Source: Sphaerisporangium rufum (GTDB lineage: Bacteria; Actinomycetota; Actinomycetes; Streptosporangiales; Streptosporangiaceae). From it: 64,000 nucleotides of DNA. This document shows positions 41,444-51,232 of the stretch, in pieces. A program made the translations under genes and the position numbers. Within the stretch, counting starts at the first letter, position 1. Every line of letters begins with the position of its first letter. The notes beneath the pieces are model-generated. The model made no database searches. It had not been told where the DNA came from and was given only the letters and a program-made list of their open reading frames with translations. The stretch lies in assembly GCF_016863395.1 (NCBI RefSeq), contig NZ_BOOU01000013.1, forward strand, positions 62,001 through 126,000. The letters are read 5' to 3'.

Positions 41444-43255
41444 TCACCAGGGCAGGCCGCGCAGCAGCAGGGCCGCGCGGACGCCGAGCAGCGCCAGCGC
41501 GGCCACTCCGATCACGGTGGAGGCGGCGAACACCGCCCACCGGAACAGCCGGTAGCTCACCGGTGCCAGCGTCGCCGGCCGGCGGCGGGGCGCCCACGGG
41601 CCGCGCAGGTCGGTGGTGGTCAGCCCGCTCTCGCCGTCCTCGCCCTGCCGGTCGTCCTGCCGGTCGTCCTGCCGGCCGTCGCGGTCAACGCCGGCCTCCG
41701 GCAGGGCCGGCGCGGCGCCGGTGCCCGGCGCGGCCGGCTCGGGCACCGGCAGGCCGGTGAGCCAGGCGAGCAGCCGGCCGATGGCCGGGTCGTCGGGCGG
41801 CAGCCCGGAGGCCAGGTAGCGTACCTCGGCCGCCGTCTTGGCCAGGTCGCGGGCCATGTTGCCCAGCCCCACGCCGTCGAACCAGCCCGGCAGCTCGCCG
41901 GCCCCGCTGCCCACGCTGGTCCGCAGCAGCAGATCGGCCTTGGTGACCACCACGGCCACCCGCTGCTGCCGGCCGCCGTCGGAGCGGGCGGCCAGCTCGT
42001 TGCGGACCCGCTGGAAGGTGTCGGCCGGGTCCTCCGGCGAGAACACCACCCCGGCGGCCGCCAGGTCGTCCCGCTCGGCCGGGGTGAGGGCCCGCCGCAC
42101 CAGCGGCAGCGCGAAGGGGTCCACCACGATGAGCATCGCCTCGCCGTGCGCCAGGTAGCTCATCTCCTCGACCCGCGAGGCGCCGGTGTAGCTCTCCCCG
42201 GCCGGGTCGAACAGGTAGATGATGCGGTCACCGTCCCGGGCGCCCGGCATGGTGACGTCGATCATCGTGGCGGACGGCGCCGGGGTCGTGGTCTTGGCCA
42301 CCCGGCCGTGCCGCAGCTCCCGGCGCAGCCGGGCGAAGGCGATCTCGTCCCCCTCCACGACGAACCCGGCCCGCCCGCGCGCCGCTCGCACCACGCCGTG
42401 CAGCGCGTTGATGGCCAGCACCATGAACGTCGTCTTGCCCGCGTCCGGGCCGCCGACAAAGGGCAGCGGCTCGATCCGGGCGCGGCCGATCCGGTGCGGC
42501 AGCACCCGGCCGCACTCCGGGCAGTAGGCGCGCAGCCGGAAGCGGCCGAGCACGATCGCGGTGGGCAGCCGGGTGCCGCACCGGCACACGTGCCGGAACG
42601 CCCCGTCGAGGTTCGGGGCCAGATGGCGGTGCCGCAGGTCACAGGTGGGGCAGGCGTACTCCGGCAGCGCGATGCGCGCGTAGCACTGCGGGTGCGGGCA
42701 GGTCTGCAGGATGCGCCGCACCAGCATGACGGCCTCCTCCACGCCGCGCAGCAACCCGGCGCAGGCCAGCCAGGCCAGCATCCCGGTCGCGGTGACCAGC
42801 GCCCAGGCCAGCGTGAACGCGGCGGCGACCAGCCCGACCGGGACGACGGCCAGCGCCATCCCGGTGACGACGGCCAGCCACAGCGGCAGCAGGAACAGCC
42901 CCTGCAGGTTGCCCATCAGCCACCGCGTCACCCTGGCCAGGATCGACCGGGCGGCGGCCAGCGCGGACGGCACCGCGAGCCGGACCGTCCGCCACCAGTC
43001 CAGCGGGGCCTGCGCGAACGCGTAGTGGCGGTACACCGGGTCGCGGCCCGGCCCGGCGGCGGCGGGCACGGTGGGGGAGGCGCCGGCCGCGCCGGCCGGC
43101 AGCAGCACCCGGGCGGCCCGGGTGAACCAGTGCACGGCCCCGGCCAGGGTGGCGGCGACCAGCGTGGCCGCGCACAGCACCGGGAACCCGTAGCGGAACC
43201 CGAAGTACATGCAGCCGCCCCACACCACCAGGCCGACCACGAAGACGAACGGCAT
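41444..43255 (-). CDS. Membrane zinc-ribbon GTPase (double-GTPase 2-like), last gene of the Hsp70/GTPase operon
   Basis: 603 residues. Two N-terminal membrane helices (2-45), two or three more at about 110-180, then a Cys-rich zinc-ribbon block (about 185-245) with CPHPQC, CPTC, CRC and CPEC. A TRAFAC-type GTPase follows: G1 GGPDAGKT near residue 267, a G3-like FDPAGESY and G4 VVTKAD. An Asp/Arg/Gln-rich linker contains a small DRQD repeat, and one or two C-terminal membrane helices follow. The start overlaps the GAP1-like stop by one base (TGATG). The DO-GTPase2 family name is from memory; the motifs are direct. Confidence 0.82.
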   Translation of the reverse strand: MPFVFVVGLVVWGGCMYFGFRYGFPVLCAATLVAATLAGAVHWFTRAARVLLPAGAAGASPTVPAAAGPGRDPVYRHYAFAQAPLDWWRTVRLAVPSALAAARSILARVTRWLMGNLQGLFLLPLWLAVVTGMALAVVPVGLVAAAFTLAWALVTATGMLAWLACAGLLRGVEEAVMLVRRILQTCPHPQCYARIALPEYACPTCDLRHRHLAPNLDGAFRHVCRCGTRLPTAIVLGRFRLRAYCPECGRVLPHRIGRARIEPLPFVGGPDAGKTTFMVLAINALHGVVRAARGRAGFVVEGDEIAFARLRRELRHGRVAKTTTPAPSATMIDVTMPGARDGDRIIYLFDPAGESYTGASRVEEMSYLAHGEAMLIVVDPFALPLVRRALTPAERDDLAAAGVVFSPEDPADTFQRVRNELAARSDGGRQQRVAVVVTKADLLLRTSVGSGAGELPGWFDGVGLGNMARDLAKTAAEVRYLASGLPPDDPAIGRLLAWLTGLPVPEPAAPGTGAAPALPEAGVDRDGRQDDRQDDRQGEDGESGLTTTDLRGPWAPRRRPATLAPVSYRLFRWAVFAASTVIGVAALALLGVRAALLLRGLPW

Positions 43256-45876
43256 CAGCGGGCCTCCGGGTGCACGGCACCCTCGCCCCGGGCCAGCTCG
43301 CGGGCGGCGGCGGCCAGCCGCTCGTCCCGGCGCGCCCAGGCCGGCGGCCGGCCGAACGGCCCGGACAGCCGGGACCTGGCCCAGCCGGCCAGCTCGGCCG
43401 GCAGCGGGACGCCCGCCAGGTGCAGCAGCAGCGCCACCTCCAGCAGCGCGCCGGCCTCCTCGCGGGTGCCCGCGGCGGCCAGCCAGTCGCCGGCCAGCCG
43501 GGCACGGCCGGCATCGGGCAGCGCGCCGGCCACGTCGGCCCGCCGGGCCGGTGCCTCGCCGGCCAGGGTGCGGGCGGCGAGCGTGGCGGCCTCCCGCGAC
43601 ACCTCCTCGTCGGCCTCGCGCTCCAGCGCGTACAGCCGGGCCAGCAGCTCCGCCGCCTCGGCGGCGCTCGCCGCCGCCGGCAGGGCGGCCGCCAGCAGGA
43701 CCGCCTCGGCGTCCCGGGCCGGGTAGCCCGGCACCAGGGCGGCGACCCGCTTCGCCAGCCGCACGCAGCCGGGGTCGGCGACGCCGGCCGCGCGGAACGC
43801 GCGGGCCGGCAGGTCGCGCAGCCGGGGGGAGACGTCCAGTGCCGCGCCCAGCAGCTCGACCAGCTCGGCGCACTCCGCCGGCGCCGGCGGCTCTCGCCAC
43901 ACCTCCTCCAGCGCCGCGTCCAGCGTCTCGCCCGGCTCCCGGCCACCGGCCGCGCCGGGTGCGTCCCCGGCGGGATCAGGTATCCCGTCCGGCCCTGGGG
44001 CGCCGGACGTCGTGCCGGGGGAGTCCCCGGCCGGGTCTGGTGTCGCGCCCGGTCCTGGGACGCCCGTGACGTCGGCGCCCATTACCTCATCCTGGTCAGC
44101 GCGGACGTCGCGGTTCGCGCGCTCCCGCCGGCCGGTGGGCTCGCCGGGTGACTTCCCGGTGGTGTCCGGTGCCGGGCCCGGGCCGGGGACGCCCGCGAGC
44201 TCGCCGGGTGTGCCCCCGGTGGTGTCCGGTGTCCGGCCCGGCCACAAAGGCCGGTTCCCGGCGGTGATCCCGGGCCCGGCCGCCGGGCCCTTCGTGGCGG
44301 TGGCGGCGGCCAGGTCCAGCAGGCGGGCGGTGGCGGCGGGGCGGCCGAGCAGGCCGTGCCGCACCTGGGCCAGGACCAGCGACAGCGCGGTGCGCGGCGC
44401 CGCCGACAGGTCCGCGCCGGCCAGCCGGCGCACCGCGGCCGCCGGCAGGCCGTCGCGGACGTGGTCGGGCGCCTCCTCCAGGCCGGGCACCGCCCCGGCC
44501 AGCACCGCCGCGCGTGCCTCGTCGGGCACGGTGTCCAGCAGCCGGCCGAGGTCGCCGCGGCCGGCCCGGACCAGCGCCCGGGTCGCCGACGCCAGCAGCC
44601 CGGCGTCCACCGGGGCGTGCACCGCCCGGGCGGTGCGCAGCACCGCGGCCAGCTCGCCGAGGTCGCCGGCGGCGGCCAGCGCCCGATCGGCCTCGGCGCC
44701 GAGCCGGGCGCGGACCTCGGCCGACCGGGCCGGCGCGGGCGCGGGCAGGCCGGTGTCGCGCAGGGCCAGCACCGCGCACCGGGCGGCGTAGGCATCGTCG
44801 GCGCCCGGCGGCGCCACCGCGCGGGCGGCGGACGCCAGCTCGTACCCCATCCGGCCGGCCGCGGCGGCCAGGTCGTCCCACACCTCGCCGGGCAGGTCGG
44901 CGCGCAGCGCCCGCGCGACGGCCGCCTCCTCCGCGGCGGTCACGCTCGGGTCGCCCCGGCAGAAGGCCAGCAGCGCCGCCCAGGTGTCCGGGCCGGGGGC
45001 GGCACGGCCGCCGTCCGGGGCGGGCAGCGCGGCCAGCTCGCCGAGCGCGTCCAGGCCGGCCAGGTCCAGCTGGCGCCAGCAGTCGGCCGTGGTGCGGGCG
45101 AACCGGCCGGGCGGCGGGCCGGGCGGGTGCGGCTCGGCGAGCCGCACCACCTCGTCGTCGGTGCCGGCCGGCAGCCAGCAGTCCGGGGTGGTGCCCACCA
45201 GCGGCTGCGCCGCCGCCGCCGGATCTCCGCTGTAGGTGGCGAACGCCAGCCGCGCCGCCGCCGGCCAGGGCAGCGAGAACGAGACCACCGCCAGCCACCG
45301 GACGATCTCCTCGACCTCCGCCGACACCAGCACCACCCGCCCGTGCCCGCGGGCCAGCACGCCGCCGACCGCGTCCAGCAGCAGCGCCAGCCGCCGGTAG
45401 GCCGGCTCGCCGCCGGCCGCCAGCCAGCCGGCCAGCGACTCGGGGTCGGTGCCGTCGCCGGGCGGCAGGTCGTCCAGCTCGGCCAGCTCGGTGCCCGGCG
45501 GCGCCGGCTCGGCCGCCCACAGCGGGGAGCGCCACATCTCCACCGGCCGCAGGCCGGTCAGCTCGTCCGCCTCGGCGACCACCGCGTGGCCGAGGAAGTT
45601 GCCGTACCGGCCCGAATAGTCGCGACCCAGGTACACGCACCGGGTGAGCAGGCACCACCGGCCGTCCAGCACCTCGTAGGCCAGCGCCACCGGGAAGTCC
45701 GCGAGCTGCTCGCCGGTCGGCGCCAGCGGCGCGCCGGGCGGCGGCCGGTAGGCCAGCCGGGCGGCGACCTGCCCGGCCAGGCCGGGCGGCAGGCCGGGGG
45801 AGGCGGCGACCACCTGGAACCCGGCCCGCCCGTCCGGCCCGCCGGCCGCCGAGGTGTAGTGCAGCTGCCAGGCCAC
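43255..45876 (-). CDS. GTPase-associated protein 1 (GAP1)-like
   Basis: 873 residues, GTG 45876 with GGAGG 8 nt upstream. The N-terminus (LHYTSAAGGPDGRAGFQVVA, then CVYLGRDYSGRYGNFLGHAV) matches what I know of the GAP1-N2 domain found beside double-GTPase genes. The middle and C-terminal parts are long helical repeats. A low-complexity Pro/Gly/Thr linker (about 535-650), with repeats like PDTTGKSPGE and PDPAGDSPG, separates them. No enzymatic motif is visible. It is probably an adaptor or regulator of the two GTPases flanking it. Confidence 0.8.
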   Translation of the reverse strand: MAWQLHYTSAAGGPDGRAGFQVVAASPGLPPGLAGQVAARLAYRPPPGAPLAPTGEQLADFPVALAYEVLDGRWCLLTRCVYLGRDYSGRYGNFLGHAVVAEADELTGLRPVEMWRSPLWAAEPAPPGTELAELDDLPPGDGTDPESLAGWLAAGGEPAYRRLALLLDAVGGVLARGHGRVVLVSAEVEEIVRWLAVVSFSLPWPAAARLAFATYSGDPAAAAQPLVGTTPDCWLPAGTDDEVVRLAEPHPPGPPPGRFARTTADCWRQLDLAGLDALGELAALPAPDGGRAAPGPDTWAALLAFCRGDPSVTAAEEAAVARALRADLPGEVWDDLAAAAGRMGYELASAARAVAPPGADDAYAARCAVLALRDTGLPAPAPARSAEVRARLGAEADRALAAAGDLGELAAVLRTARAVHAPVDAGLLASATRALVRAGRGDLGRLLDTVPDEARAAVLAGAVPGLEEAPDHVRDGLPAAAVRRLAGADLSAAPRTALSLVLAQVRHGLLGRPAATARLLDLAAATATKGPAAGPGITAGNRPLWPGRTPDTTGGTPGELAGVPGPGPAPDTTGKSPGEPTGRRERANRDVRADQDEVMGADVTGVPGPGATPDPAGDSPGTTSGAPGPDGIPDPAGDAPGAAGGREPGETLDAALEEVWREPPAPAECAELVELLGAALDVSPRLRDLPARAFRAAGVADPGCVRLAKRVAALVPGYPARDAEAVLLAAALPAAASAAEAAELLARLYALEREADEEVSREAATLAARTLAGEAPARRADVAGALPDAGRARLAGDWLAAAGTREEAGALLEVALLLHLAGVPLPAELAGWARSRLSGPFGRPPAWARRDERLAAAARELARGEGAVHPEAR

Positions 45877-45895
45877 TACGCCATCCTCCGCCCGG

Positions 45896-47065
45896 TCACC
45901 CGCGCACCCCGCGGATCATGCCGAACCGGTACAGCAGCCACAGCAGCGGATCTTCCACCCGGTACGGGCGGATACCACCAGGGCTGACCTCGTCCGCGGC
46001 CGGGATCTCGCCCAGCGCCGACAGGCCGAACAGCCCGAAGTCGGTGAAGTGCTGGCGCAGGTAGCGGTCCACCATCGCCGCCTGCCACTCCTCCAGCAGC
46101 GCCCGCACCTGCTCGTGCACCGCCTCCCGGTCGTCCAGGTCCAGCGTGCCGGACGGGGTGCGGGCGCGGTGCAGCGCCGAGCGGGCGTCCATGCCCTCGC
46201 GCAGCGCGTCGATCTTGCTGATCGCCACCGCGACCGGCACCTTCAGCCGCCCCGAGCCGGACCGGTCGCGCAGCAGCTCGGTGACCCGGCTGATGACGTT
46301 GATCGGGTCGCTGTCGGGGTCGGCGGCGTTCACCCCGCCGCGCGCCCGGGCCGGGCCGCTCAGCGCCGGCTTCGCGCCGGGCAGCTCCAGCGGGTCCAGC
46401 AGGAAGATGATGGCGTCCGCCGCGTTCAGGTAGCGCAGGTGGGTCTCGGTCGACTCGCGGCTGCGCAGGTCCTCGCCCGCGGTGTCGAACAGCACCAGGG
46501 TCAGCGACACCGTCCGGCTGCGCAGCCGGCCCGGCACGGTGCGGGTCAGCAGGTACACCAGCGGGTCGCGCGGCTCGGCGGCGGCCGGCTGGGTGGTGGC
46601 CAGCAGCCGGTGTTCCCCGTACAGCGGGCGGGCGAAGTCCCGCTTGTACCGGGCGATCGTCCGGTCGTCGCAGGCCACCAGCGAGGCGTCCAGCTCCGCC
46701 CCCACCCGGTTGGTCAGCTCGTGCAGCAGCACCGCGATGTAGGTGCTCTTGCCGGCGCCCTTCGCCCCCACCAGCGCGACGATCTTGCCGGGGTTGGCGC
46801 AGTACTCGGCGGGCAGCCGGTTGTGGCACTCCGGGCAGGCCCGCCAGCCGGTGGAGTGCCCGCAGTACGGGCAGTCGGCGCGGCGGCCCGGCCGGCGCAC
46901 CGAGAACACCGGCGGCAGCGAGGCGGCGGCCGGCGAGCCCAGGTAGCGGGCCAGGGTCTCGTCCAGCTCGGCCTCGCAGCCGCCGCGCCCCGGGCGGCCC
47001 GCGCAGCGGAACGCGATCCGGCCGCGGTCCAGCCGGGCGAAGCAGAACGGGCAGGTGATGAGCAC
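45896..47065 (-). CDS. Cytosolic zinc-ribbon GTPase (double-GTPase-like)
   Basis: 389 residues, GTG 47065, only 6 bases after the preceding gene's stop. Two Cys pairs open the protein (CPFC at 5-8, later C-x8-C) and a further ribbon CPYC...CPEC lies at 65-80. The GTPase begins directly after: G1 GAKGAGKS at 100-107, G3 FDTAGED, G4 ISKID. There is no membrane segment. It probably pairs with the membrane GTPase two genes downstream. Residues after the G4 motif (GLFGLSALGEIP) resemble a G5 region. Confidence 0.85.
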   Translation of the reverse strand: MLITCPFCFARLDRGRIAFRCAGRPGRGGCEAELDETLARYLGSPAAASLPPVFSVRRPGRRADCPYCGHSTGWRACPECHNRLPAEYCANPGKIVALVGAKGAGKSTYIAVLLHELTNRVGAELDASLVACDDRTIARYKRDFARPLYGEHRLLATTQPAAAEPRDPLVYLLTRTVPGRLRSRTVSLTLVLFDTAGEDLRSRESTETHLRYLNAADAIIFLLDPLELPGAKPALSGPARARGGVNAADPDSDPINVISRVTELLRDRSGSGRLKVPVAVAISKIDALREGMDARSALHRARTPSGTLDLDDREAVHEQVRALLEEWQAAMVDRYLRQHFTDFGLFGLSALGEIPAADEVSPGGIRPYRVEDPLLWLLYRFGMIRGVRG

Positions 47066-47071
47066 GGGATT

Positions 47072-49633
47072 TCAGTCCACCTTCAGCCGCCGCACCGGCG
47101 GGTCGATCAGGGCCACCTCGCCGCCGGGCCCGGCGACGCCGTCCTCGGGCCCCTCGGCGAAGCAGCGCAGCCAGTAAGGCCGCTCCTGGCGCGGCGCCGG
47201 CACGGTCAGCCGGGCGGGCACCTCCAGGTCGGTCCACGCGTCGAGCAGCACGCCGTCGCCGGGGGAGGTCGGCTGCACGTGCCCCGGCTTGAGCACCAGC
47301 GCCAGCCGGCGCAGCCGCACCGGGCGGTCCGCGGTCACCTCGACGACCACCGAGCGCCGCCAGGCCGGCCCCTGCCGGACCAGGTCGTAGCGCACCGGGA
47401 CGTGCCCGGGCAGCCGCAGCGCCGCGGCCGGGCCGCGTACCCGGGTGCCGCGGATCATCGAGGCCGGCGCCACCTCGATGGCCACCGGCGCGCCCTCGGG
47501 GACGTCCAGCCGCACCCCGCCCTGCGCCCGGTAGGCCGCCGCGCTGACGATCATGTGCTGCCCGTTCCACCGCACCTCGACCTCCGGCACGTCCGGCGGC
47601 CAGGTGAACCCCAGGTACACCGTGGCCCCGCGGCGCTGGGCGGTCAGGCCGCCCGGCGGCGGCAGGTTCACGTGCTGCACGTGCGCGCCCACGGTGGCCA
47701 GCTCGCCGGCCACCGTCACCGCCAGCAGCACGCTCTCCCCGGACCGGGGGCGCACCGCCTGCCCGTCCCGGGTGGGCACCGCGGGGATCGGCCGGGTGGC
47801 GGCGCGCAGCTCGCCCACCGACAGGGTGGTGCCCGGCGGCCAGCCGGGCGGCCCGTCCAGCGCCACGATCTCCACCGTGCCGGCCGGCGGCTGGTCGTAG
47901 CGGGCCAGGAAGGTGCCCGGCGCTGACGCGTCCGGGGTCAGGGTGAGCGACGGCACCGGGGCCGGCCGCCCGCGCGGGGTGACGCTGCGCCGCACCCCCG
48001 GGGTGAGCACCTCGCCGTCCGGCACCGGGTACGCCGCGGCCACCACGTAGACGTGGGTGGCCCCGTTCACCACCCCGGTGTCGCGGAACCCGGCCCCGTC
48101 GGTGGGCAGCGGCACCCCGTCCCGGGTCACCACCACCCGGGACGCCTCGGCCGGCGCCGTCCACCGGCCCGACACCACGCCGTCCCCGGCCACCAGCGCG
48201 ACGTCGGCGGGTTCCGGCCGGACCACCACCGCGGTGGCCGCCGCCGGCATCGCCACGGCCTCCTCCCGCCGGGCCACCACCGAGTACACCAGCGGCACGT
48301 TCACCGGCGGCCGCTCGTCGCGCGCCGACGGCCGCTCGGTCGTCACCAGCGGCGTGCCGTTGCGGTACACCTCGTACACGATGCGGCCGGCCCGCGACGG
48401 CGACGGCTGCCAGGACACCGCCACCTCGCCGTCCTGTGCCTCCGCCCGCGGCGAGCGCGCCGGGTACGGGGCCAGCCGGGCCATCAGCTCCCGGGCGCCC
48501 GGCAGGTCGGGCACCCGCTGCAGCGCGTCGCGCAGCGCCAGCCACGCGTCGTCGGGGTCAAGGGCGGCCCGGGCCCGGTCGCGCAGCCGGGTCGCCCGGG
48601 CCAGCCGGCCGCGCACCTCGGTGGCCAGCGCCGCCGCCTCGCCGGCCAGCGCCCCCGGGTCCAGCGCGGCGGCGAAGTCCGCGGCGGCGTGCACCTGGCC
48701 GGTGTCGATCAGCTCGCGCAGCCGGGCCGCCGCCCCGCCGCCGGCGCCGCCCTCGGCGCGCACCGCGAACACCAGCCGGCGCGCGTCACCCGGCGCCAGG
48801 TCCAGCTCGGTCGTCGCGTGCCGCAGCAGGCTCCCCTCCCGGGGATGCTCGCGCAGCCGCTCGCGCAGCCGCGACACCACGTCGTACCTGATCATCGCCG
48901 CCGGGTCGGCGGCGTGCAGCGCGGCCAGCACGGTGTCGGCGCTGATGGTCCACGGCCCGCGCGCCCGGGCCGCCCAGCGCTGCTCGGCCGCCGCCAGCGC
49001 CTCGGGCACCGGCGCGGCGCCCGGCACCGTGAAGCCGTCCAGCACCCGCATCCCGGCGCAGCGGTCCCCGAACAGGAACCGGCCCAGGTGCGGCAGGCCG
49101 AGGGTGTCCAGCGCCTCCCGGACCTTGCCGAACCCCGGGTAGGGCGAGGCCTCCGGCAGCGCGTCCGGCTCGCGCACCTCGATCGACCGCTCGGCGGCCA
49201 GGGACAGCGCCTCGTCCTGGCCGATGCCGCACGAGCGGGCGATCGTCGCCAGCAGCGCCGGGGACAGCAGCCGCAGCGCCCCGGCGGCGTCGTCCAGCCG
49301 GCCGAGCGCCTCGTCCAGCCGGCGGGCCGCCCGGTCCTCCGACTCGCCGAGTGCGGCCAGCAGCGGGCGCAGGTCGCCCTCCGCCGCCGCGGTGAAGATC
49401 GGTGCGAACCGGGCGTGGTCCGCCTCCAGCCGGTCGGCCAGCCGCTTGTAGCGCAGCATGCCGCGGGCGCGCCGCCAGCAGCGGCGCACCTGCCGGACCG
49501 TCTCGGTCACCTCGGCCGCGTCCATGCCCTCGCGGAGCTGGTAGCGCGCCCGCAGGTCCTCCGGCGGGACGCCGCCCGCCTCCCGCGCGGGCTCCAGCAC
49601 CTCCCGGGTGTACAGCCGCTCGTCGAAGGGCAT
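47072..49633 (-). CDS. Large helical plus beta-sandwich protein of the Hsp70/GTPase operon
   Basis: 853 residues, starting 12 bases after the Hsp70 stop. Residues 1-390 are helical; segment 25-85 (LRARYQLREGMDAAEVTETV, then CWRRARG) vaguely resembles a J-domain-like helical pair but has no HPD. From about 390 on come tandem beta-sandwich modules with fibronectin-III character (VAVSWQPSPSRAGRIVYEVY, GRWTAPAEASRVVVTRDGVP). There is no signal peptide, so these modules are cytosolic. It may be the client-binding or scaffold part of the system. Confidence 0.75.
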   Translation of the reverse strand: MPFDERLYTREVLEPAREAGGVPPEDLRARYQLREGMDAAEVTETVRQVRRCWRRARGMLRYKRLADRLEADHARFAPIFTAAAEGDLRPLLAALGESEDRAARRLDEALGRLDDAAGALRLLSPALLATIARSCGIGQDEALSLAAERSIEVREPDALPEASPYPGFGKVREALDTLGLPHLGRFLFGDRCAGMRVLDGFTVPGAAPVPEALAAAEQRWAARARGPWTISADTVLAALHAADPAAMIRYDVVSRLRERLREHPREGSLLRHATTELDLAPGDARRLVFAVRAEGGAGGGAAARLRELIDTGQVHAAADFAAALDPGALAGEAAALATEVRGRLARATRLRDRARAALDPDDAWLALRDALQRVPDLPGARELMARLAPYPARSPRAEAQDGEVAVSWQPSPSRAGRIVYEVYRNGTPLVTTERPSARDERPPVNVPLVYSVVARREEAVAMPAAATAVVVRPEPADVALVAGDGVVSGRWTAPAEASRVVVTRDGVPLPTDGAGFRDTGVVNGATHVYVVAAAYPVPDGEVLTPGVRRSVTPRGRPAPVPSLTLTPDASAPGTFLARYDQPPAGTVEIVALDGPPGWPPGTTLSVGELRAATRPIPAVPTRDGQAVRPRSGESVLLAVTVAGELATVGAHVQHVNLPPPGGLTAQRRGATVYLGFTWPPDVPEVEVRWNGQHMIVSAAAYRAQGGVRLDVPEGAPVAIEVAPASMIRGTRVRGPAAALRLPGHVPVRYDLVRQGPAWRRSVVVEVTADRPVRLRRLALVLKPGHVQPTSPGDGVLLDAWTDLEVPARLTVPAPRQERPYWLRCFAEGPEDGVAGPGGEVALIDPPVRRLKVD

Positions 49634-49645
49634 CCGGCCGCCCGG

Positions 49646-51229
49646 CTAGCTGACCTGGACGCGGGACAGGGCGGCCCGGGACTCGGCCACCTCCTCCTCC
49701 GACATGCCGCCGATCTGCACCCGCAGCTCCAGCTCCTCGCCGGTCTCCCGCTCGCGCGAGGTGACCTGCAGCAGCCCGGAGGCGTCCAGCGCGAAGGTCA
49801 CCTCGATCGGCCAGCCGGCCGGCTTGCCCGCCGGGATCTTCAGCACCCCCTCGGCGATCACGGCGTTGTCCTCCTGCTCCTCCGACTCCACCGCGCCGGC
49901 CTGCTCCATCACCTCGATGCTCACCCCGGTCTGCCCGGAGTCGATGGTGTAGAAGTCCTGGGTCACCGCGGCGGGCAGCGCGTCGTTGGCGTGCACCAGG
50001 TGCTCCACCGAGCGCCGCCGGGTCTCCTTGTCGGTGACCACGATGCCGAACCCGCGGGAGGCCACCGTGCGGATCGTCCGGCCGGCGATGTGCCGCTTCT
50101 GGTCGGCCGAGATGCCCGCCCGGTCCGCCAGGTCCTCCGCCTGCTCCTCCTCGCCCGCCGTCAGCAGCCGCCGGTAGGTCTCCTCGAACGCGTACAGCGC
50201 CGCGCCCTTGGCGACCGCCAGGTCCGGGTCCTGCAACCGGGGGACCAGCTCGAACTCCTTCTGCAGCGCCTCGGCCACCGCGGGCATCTTGGTGGAACCG
50301 CCCACCAGCACCAGGTGGTCGTAGGCCTCCACCCCCTTGCCCGCGGCGGTGTCCATCGTGCGCCGGGTGATCTCCACCGTGCGGTCCAGCAGGTCGCGGG
50401 TCAGGTCGGCCAGCGCGTCGCGGGTCAGCTCCACGGTGGCCACCCGGCCCTCGTGCATCACCCGCACGACGTGCTGGGTGCGGGTGGACAGCGTCTTCTT
50501 CAGCTCCTCGGCGTCCCGGCGCAGCTGCTGCTCGGTCTGCTTGTCCAGCAGCGGGTCGCCCGCGTCCGGGTGCTCGGCCTGGAACCGCTCGGCCAGGTGC
50601 TCCACCAGCCGGTCGTCCCAGTCGGCGCCGCCGAGCTCGTGGTCGCCGTCGGTGCACACCACCTCGATGTCGCCGGCGCTCAGCCGGATCACCGTGGTGT
50701 CGAAGGTGCCGCCGCCCAGGTCGTACACCAGGATCGTGTGGTCCTGCCCCGGGTTCAGCACCCCGTAGGTGATCGCCGCGGCGATCGGCTCGGACACCAC
50801 GTCGATGACGTTCAGCCCGGCGATGTGCCCGGCCTTGCGGGTCGCGTCCCGCTCGGCCGCGCCGAAGTACGCCGGGACGGTGATGACCACGTCCTCCACC
50901 GGGTCGCCGGTCGCGGTGCGCGCGTCCTCGGCCAGCTTGCGCAGGATGAACGCCGAGATTTCCTCCGGCGTGTACGGCCGGTCGTGCCGGACCCGGGGCA
51001 CGTCGTGCCCCATGTCGCGCTTGATCCGGCTGACCACCAGGTCCGGCTCCAGCACCGCGCTGTCCTTGGCGGTGGCGCCCACCACCACGTTGTCCGGCGA
51101 CTCGAAGAACACCACCGACGGCGTGGTGTCGGCGCCCTCCAGGTTGCGCAGCACCGTCGGCCGCCCGACTTCGTCGACACTGGCGATGCAGGAGTACGTG
51201 GTGCCCAGGTCGATCCCGTAAACAGCCAT
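49646..51229 (-). CDS. Hsp70-family chaperone, short form
   Basis: 527 residues, against about 600-640 for DnaK. The ATPase domain is complete: phosphate-1 GIDLGTTYS, ITVPAYFGAAERDATRKAG, phosphate-2 DLGGGTFDTTV and adenosine motif VGGSTKMPAV. A charged insert (EEEQAEDLADRAG) and RTIRTVASRGFGIVV replace the usual hydrophobic DVLLLDV linker. A beta-sandwich peptide-binding-like domain follows (YTIDSGQTGVSIEVMEQAG to LLQVTSRERETGEELELRV), and the chain ends where the helical lid would begin. It starts 3 bases after the GrpE-like stop. It is a dedicated operon copy, not the housekeeping DnaK. Confidence 0.92.
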   Translation of the reverse strand: MAVYGIDLGTTYSCIASVDEVGRPTVLRNLEGADTTPSVVFFESPDNVVVGATAKDSAVLEPDLVVSRIKRDMGHDVPRVRHDRPYTPEEISAFILRKLAEDARTATGDPVEDVVITVPAYFGAAERDATRKAGHIAGLNVIDVVSEPIAAAITYGVLNPGQDHTILVYDLGGGTFDTTVIRLSAGDIEVVCTDGDHELGGADWDDRLVEHLAERFQAEHPDAGDPLLDKQTEQQLRRDAEELKKTLSTRTQHVVRVMHEGRVATVELTRDALADLTRDLLDRTVEITRRTMDTAAGKGVEAYDHLVLVGGSTKMPAVAEALQKEFELVPRLQDPDLAVAKGAALYAFEETYRRLLTAGEEEQAEDLADRAGISADQKRHIAGRTIRTVASRGFGIVVTDKETRRRSVEHLVHANDALPAAVTQDFYTIDSGQTGVSIEVMEQAGAVESEEQEDNAVIAEGVLKIPAGKPAGWPIEVTFALDASGLLQVTSRERETGEELELRVQIGGMSEEEVAESRAALSRVQVS

Positions 51230-51232
51230 CGG

